The notes under the pieces are model-generated. The model did not search any database and was not told the origin of the DNA. It worked only from the letters and a program-made list of their open reading frames with translations. Positions 61,156-64,000 of a stretch of DNA of 64,000 nt are shown piece by piece; within the stretch, counting starts at the first letter, position 1, and each line of letters starts with the position of its first letter. The stretch spans positions 146,269 to 210,268 of the forward strand of contig NW_019775697.1 in assembly GCF_001039355.2 (NCBI RefSeq), in the 5' to 3' direction. This DNA comes from Lingula anatina. Its lineage: Eukaryota > Brachiopoda > Lingulata > Lingulida > Lingulidae. The position numbers were made by a program, and so were the translations under genes.

Positions 61156-63250
61156 GAGGAAGAGCATGGCAGAGAGAGACTTATTAGGGGCCTACTTATT
61201 TTCCCGATGCAAACGGTTTCCACACTTCTCTCGTTTACCTTATAGAGATAGCTCTTCGAGATAGCCTTATCCTGTGCGGGATAAAATCATCTGAAATAAA
61301 GTTAATAAGACCAATGTTTTGAGCTTGTACACAGTTGTACATTGCATTTAAACCATCTAAATCATCTTATACCCATGCGTCTACTCTCACTATACAGCTC
61401 TGAGAAAATATTACGCAAACTTTACAAAGTCTAGTTATATTTAAGAACTTGTTCTTAAGTAAAGTGAATATTTTAAAACAAGCAAGAGAGGACTCATTCA
61501 AACCAGGTCACTTCCCACTCACGTCCTGACATCTGCCAAATGAATCTCAGCAGTAAAACTACCAAGCAGGCCCACAAGTTACATGGAATGATTTATTTTT
61601 CCGGGATACTTTAAACAATAGGAATCCCGGGAAGAAGTCGCTTGTAATGATGTACTGTCTTTAAAAGAGATAGCCAACTAGATAGTACTTTTTGTGCAAT
61701 GTCTCATTCATCGTCATAATTTTCTATTTCCTCCATCATTCATATGAACACAATATATTTAAGTTATAATACAAGATTAAGGAAAAAGAAAAGTCTACCT
61801 GCCTTTCGTTAAACCTGGCGTTGTATCTTAAAATTATACTGAACATAACAGGTCTAAAAAGCCGAAGGAGTGTAATAGACCAGGCTTTCTGTTCACCCTT
61901 TTCCTACTTGTAAAGTATTATGTGACCTACTTCGGCGTATCAGATGTGTCAGATTCGTAACTGTTACCAGTATACATCATGCATTCCACTGTTCAAAGTG
62001 CAAGTCCTTCAAATCCACTATTCGACTATACCTACACATAAGTCCGCCTTCATATTACTCTTAATAAAAACGATTGTATTTAAACCGCAGCGATTTGGAG
62101 CTAGCAGGCAACGTTCGACACCTGTTTCATTGTTGTCATTGTAAATATGGCTTTTTCTACTTCTTTTTGAATTTTAATGTCCAATAGCTTTATGTCTGAT
62201 ATACAGCTGATTTATTACATCCTCAAAATCACCCCCACCCCCTTCTTCAAATTGATTCGGCTGGTGTGAAAACAAGTTTGCAAAAGTTTCGATTCAAACG
62301 CATTTTCATTCCGATTTTTAGTCTTAATTTTCCCCTTACGTTAGTGGCGTTTTCGCCTTTTTTATTCAGACAGAACAGTCGCGTTTTTCAGATATCGCCT
62401 CCTTTTTTCGTTCTCCAGTGAAACAAACGAAATCCTCCTGACACTATGACCCTCTAAGTATGATCTTTAATTTTTACCATTTTTTTTTTCGACTAACTTA
62501 CAAAATATATATATTATATGCATATATGAATAACTCACAGCCAATCCCAAAATTCGTTATAGGCCTTATCGACTGAACAAAAATAGCAATACTAGAAAAT
62601 GCCCCCTCCACAAAGGCGCAACTGGTTCAACATTCAGAACCCTATTTATCTCGATTGCAACTTGTAAGTGTATAGGCTTATAGGCTATTGTGTTTGCTGA
62701 GCAAAATTACCAGCGATTACCTATCTAAGTCTCTAACTTGTATTAATTAGAAATTGCTATTTTTTGTCTTCAAGTTTTATTTTCTAAATGTTTAGGCCTA
62801 TTAGGCCTACAGTTTATAACATTTTCTAAACATTTATTACAGTTTTTTGCATCTTCTAAACGTTTATTACAGTTTGATACTGTTGTGTGTCATCTTTGCA
62901 GCATCCATATACTCTAGATTTTTCTTTTTGCTCTCTTCGCATATCTAGTGTTATAAAATTGTAGAACTTCTACCACTAGGCTACTACTACTACTAGACCC
63001 AATCAGGAAGTCGATCCAGCCTTATTAAGCCTACCGCATAGTTATATAGGGTTCTCTAACCATAATTCAGTCCCAAACACAAAACTATCCCGTAAATGCC
63101 TTCAAGATTGGCAAATGTCCACATAATTACGCCTAGGTACGTTTTACTTTTTCGCTATGTCAGGAGAGAAAGTAAGCCTAACTACTAACATGTCTTGCGT
63201 CAACTGGCAGTAGCCTATATCACTGTCATTGAAACAAAAAGCGTGGACCT
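61153..63250. other. Intergenic region without recognised genes
   Basis: Only short ORFs (such as 61944-62144) and T-rich tracts are present. I see no exon chain, MITE or RNA gene. Confidence 0.5.
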
Positions 63251-63268
63251 CGTTTTGGAAATCCAACG

Positions 63269-63296
63269 TGACGTCATGTAAAGAAAGCAATGGCGG
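63269..63296 (+). promoter_or_regulatory. Candidate core promoter: CRE palindrome and ATGGCGG motif
   Basis: A perfect TGACGTCA (63269-63276), the CREB/ATF site, lies 13 bp before ATGGCGG (63290-63296), a YY1-like start-site motif. A spliced gene begins just downstream. Motif recognition only. Confidence 0.45.
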
Positions 63297-63419
63297 TTGT
63301 TTATAAAGTTTTTGGTGTATATTGAGCGTCGCTCTATATCTTAATCGCTGTTCTATTATTGTAAACCAACTCTAGGGGAAATTTCATACGTTAAAGACTC
63401 CTGCTCAACTGAAGTATTG
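63297..63419 (+). other. Probable 5' non-coding exon
   Basis: The sequence between the promoter motifs and a strong donor (TATTG|GTGAGT, GT at 63420-63421) contains no long frame. It most likely forms the first, untranslated exon of the gene whose coding starts at 63694. The transcription start is not defined. Confidence 0.45.
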
Positions 63420-63693
63420 GTGAGTATTTTGTGCAACTCTTTACTGGTTTAACATAACCAACCCACGACCCTCTATTTTGAGGAGGAAGTCTTGGAAGTT
63501 CAAGTTACCATCATTTAGGTAGAAGGGGGGGGGGGGTCATTAATATTTATATCAGTAGGCCAGTCTAGCACATGTAAACGTGGTTCTAGTATAACAATTT
63601 CCATTTAAGTTTAACTGTAACAGCCACTCTTATACGCCTGTATCTGAAGAGTAGTAATGTCTTCCTTTAACTTTCAGCAGGAACATACTGCAA

Positions 63694-63909
63694 ATGACAA
63701 AAACGAATTACAGACGCTTCCATTCCCGGCAACAACGCCCAAGGGAAGTAACAAGCCTTCAGACACTTGGGTATAATAGTAGGTCAGTGGTACTTGAACC
63801 AGCGACATTCAAACCAAGTATACTGCTACCTAATCTAGAAAAGACAGAAAAGGTTTTCTTTGAAATCATTCAAAAGAAAAGTGTTGAAGAACTTGAGGAA
63901 TTCTTGAAG
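63694..63909 (+). CDS. First coding exon of an unrecognised gene running off the window
   Basis: The acceptor is a tandem CAGCAG (exon from 63678 or 63681), then an ATG at 63694 and 72 codons to a donor GTGAGA at 63910, phase 0. The N-terminus is basic (MTKTNYRRFHSRQQRPRE). The second half looks helical (LEKTEKVFFEIIQKKSVEEL, then EEFLK), similar in feel to the start of an ankyrin- or helical-repeat domain, though too short to assign. The rest of the gene lies beyond 64000. Confidence 0.55.
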
Positions 63910-64000
63910 GTGAGAAGGTTGAAGTTATGAAGCACAAAGCATTAAAGAATATGGCTTGACATTTCTGAATGGGGGATTTAGTATTCAGGTACTTAAGCAT

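Noticed and set aside
60780-61264. Long ORFs on both strands over the microsatellite
   Set aside because: The translations are Ser-Leu/Thr-His or Val-Cys/Arg-Glu runs dictated by the dinucleotide repeat.
1-64000. tRNA or other structured RNA genes
   Set aside because: I looked for B-box-like GGTTCRA motifs with a matching A box and cloverleaf on both strands and found none that fit; a covariance-model scan would be decisive.

Overview
This is nuclear DNA from an animal, most likely a marine invertebrate. Genes are split by GT/AG introns of 0.1 to 8 kb. There is one MBD2/3-type methyl-CpG-binding gene, where vertebrates have two, plus a neuronal-calcium-sensor gene and an eroded array of C2H2 zinc fingers. 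Intergenic and intronic DNA is AT-rich and carries many short non-autonomous inverted-repeat transposons (MITEs), several with poly-G/poly-C tracts. I cannot name the phylum. Single N bases at 23097, 23878 and 45769 mark draft-assembly joins, each beside duplicated sequence.

Layout. 1-11.8 kb: no gene recognised; two MITEs and a 104-bp tandem duplication. 12.45-15.5 kb (-): MBD2/3, six coding exons, 248 aa, reconstructed completely. 16.2-17.5 kb (+): C2H2 zinc-finger pseudogene, about 11 fingers, with several lesions. 17.8-19.6 kb: three MITEs and an orphan exon candidate. 19.6-22.6 kb (+): the 3' part of an unrecognised gene with eight phase-compatible exons, a stop and a poly(A) signal; a 626-bp transposon with perfect 110-bp inverted repeats lies in one of its introns. 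23.0-25.2 kb: recent and older duplications with N junctions. 25.97-44.05 kb (-): a four-exon gene for a 1740-aa tetratricopeptide-repeat protein with an unusual C-terminal array of acidic/Trp motifs; 94% of the coding sequence is one 4.9-kb exon. 44-51.4 kb: intergenic, with an assembly duplication and two MITEs. 51.39-59.77 kb (+): a four-exon neuronal calcium sensor (204 aa) with a 6.8-kb first intron. 60.4-60.8 kb (-): a possible last exon of a small membrane protein, tail to tail with the sensor gene. 60.9-61.15 kb: TG/AG microsatellite. 63.25-64.0 kb (+): promoter, 5' non-coding exon and first coding exon of a gene that leaves the window.

The genes do not form a pathway; this is an ordinary gene-sparse animal locus. 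MBD2/3 would act in the nucleus in NuRD-type repression, and the calcium sensor at membranes through an N-myristoyl switch. The least familiar items are the TPR/Trp-motif protein and the unrecognised 19.6-22.4 kb gene. I found no sign of a bacterial-style system, CRISPR array, rRNA or tRNA.
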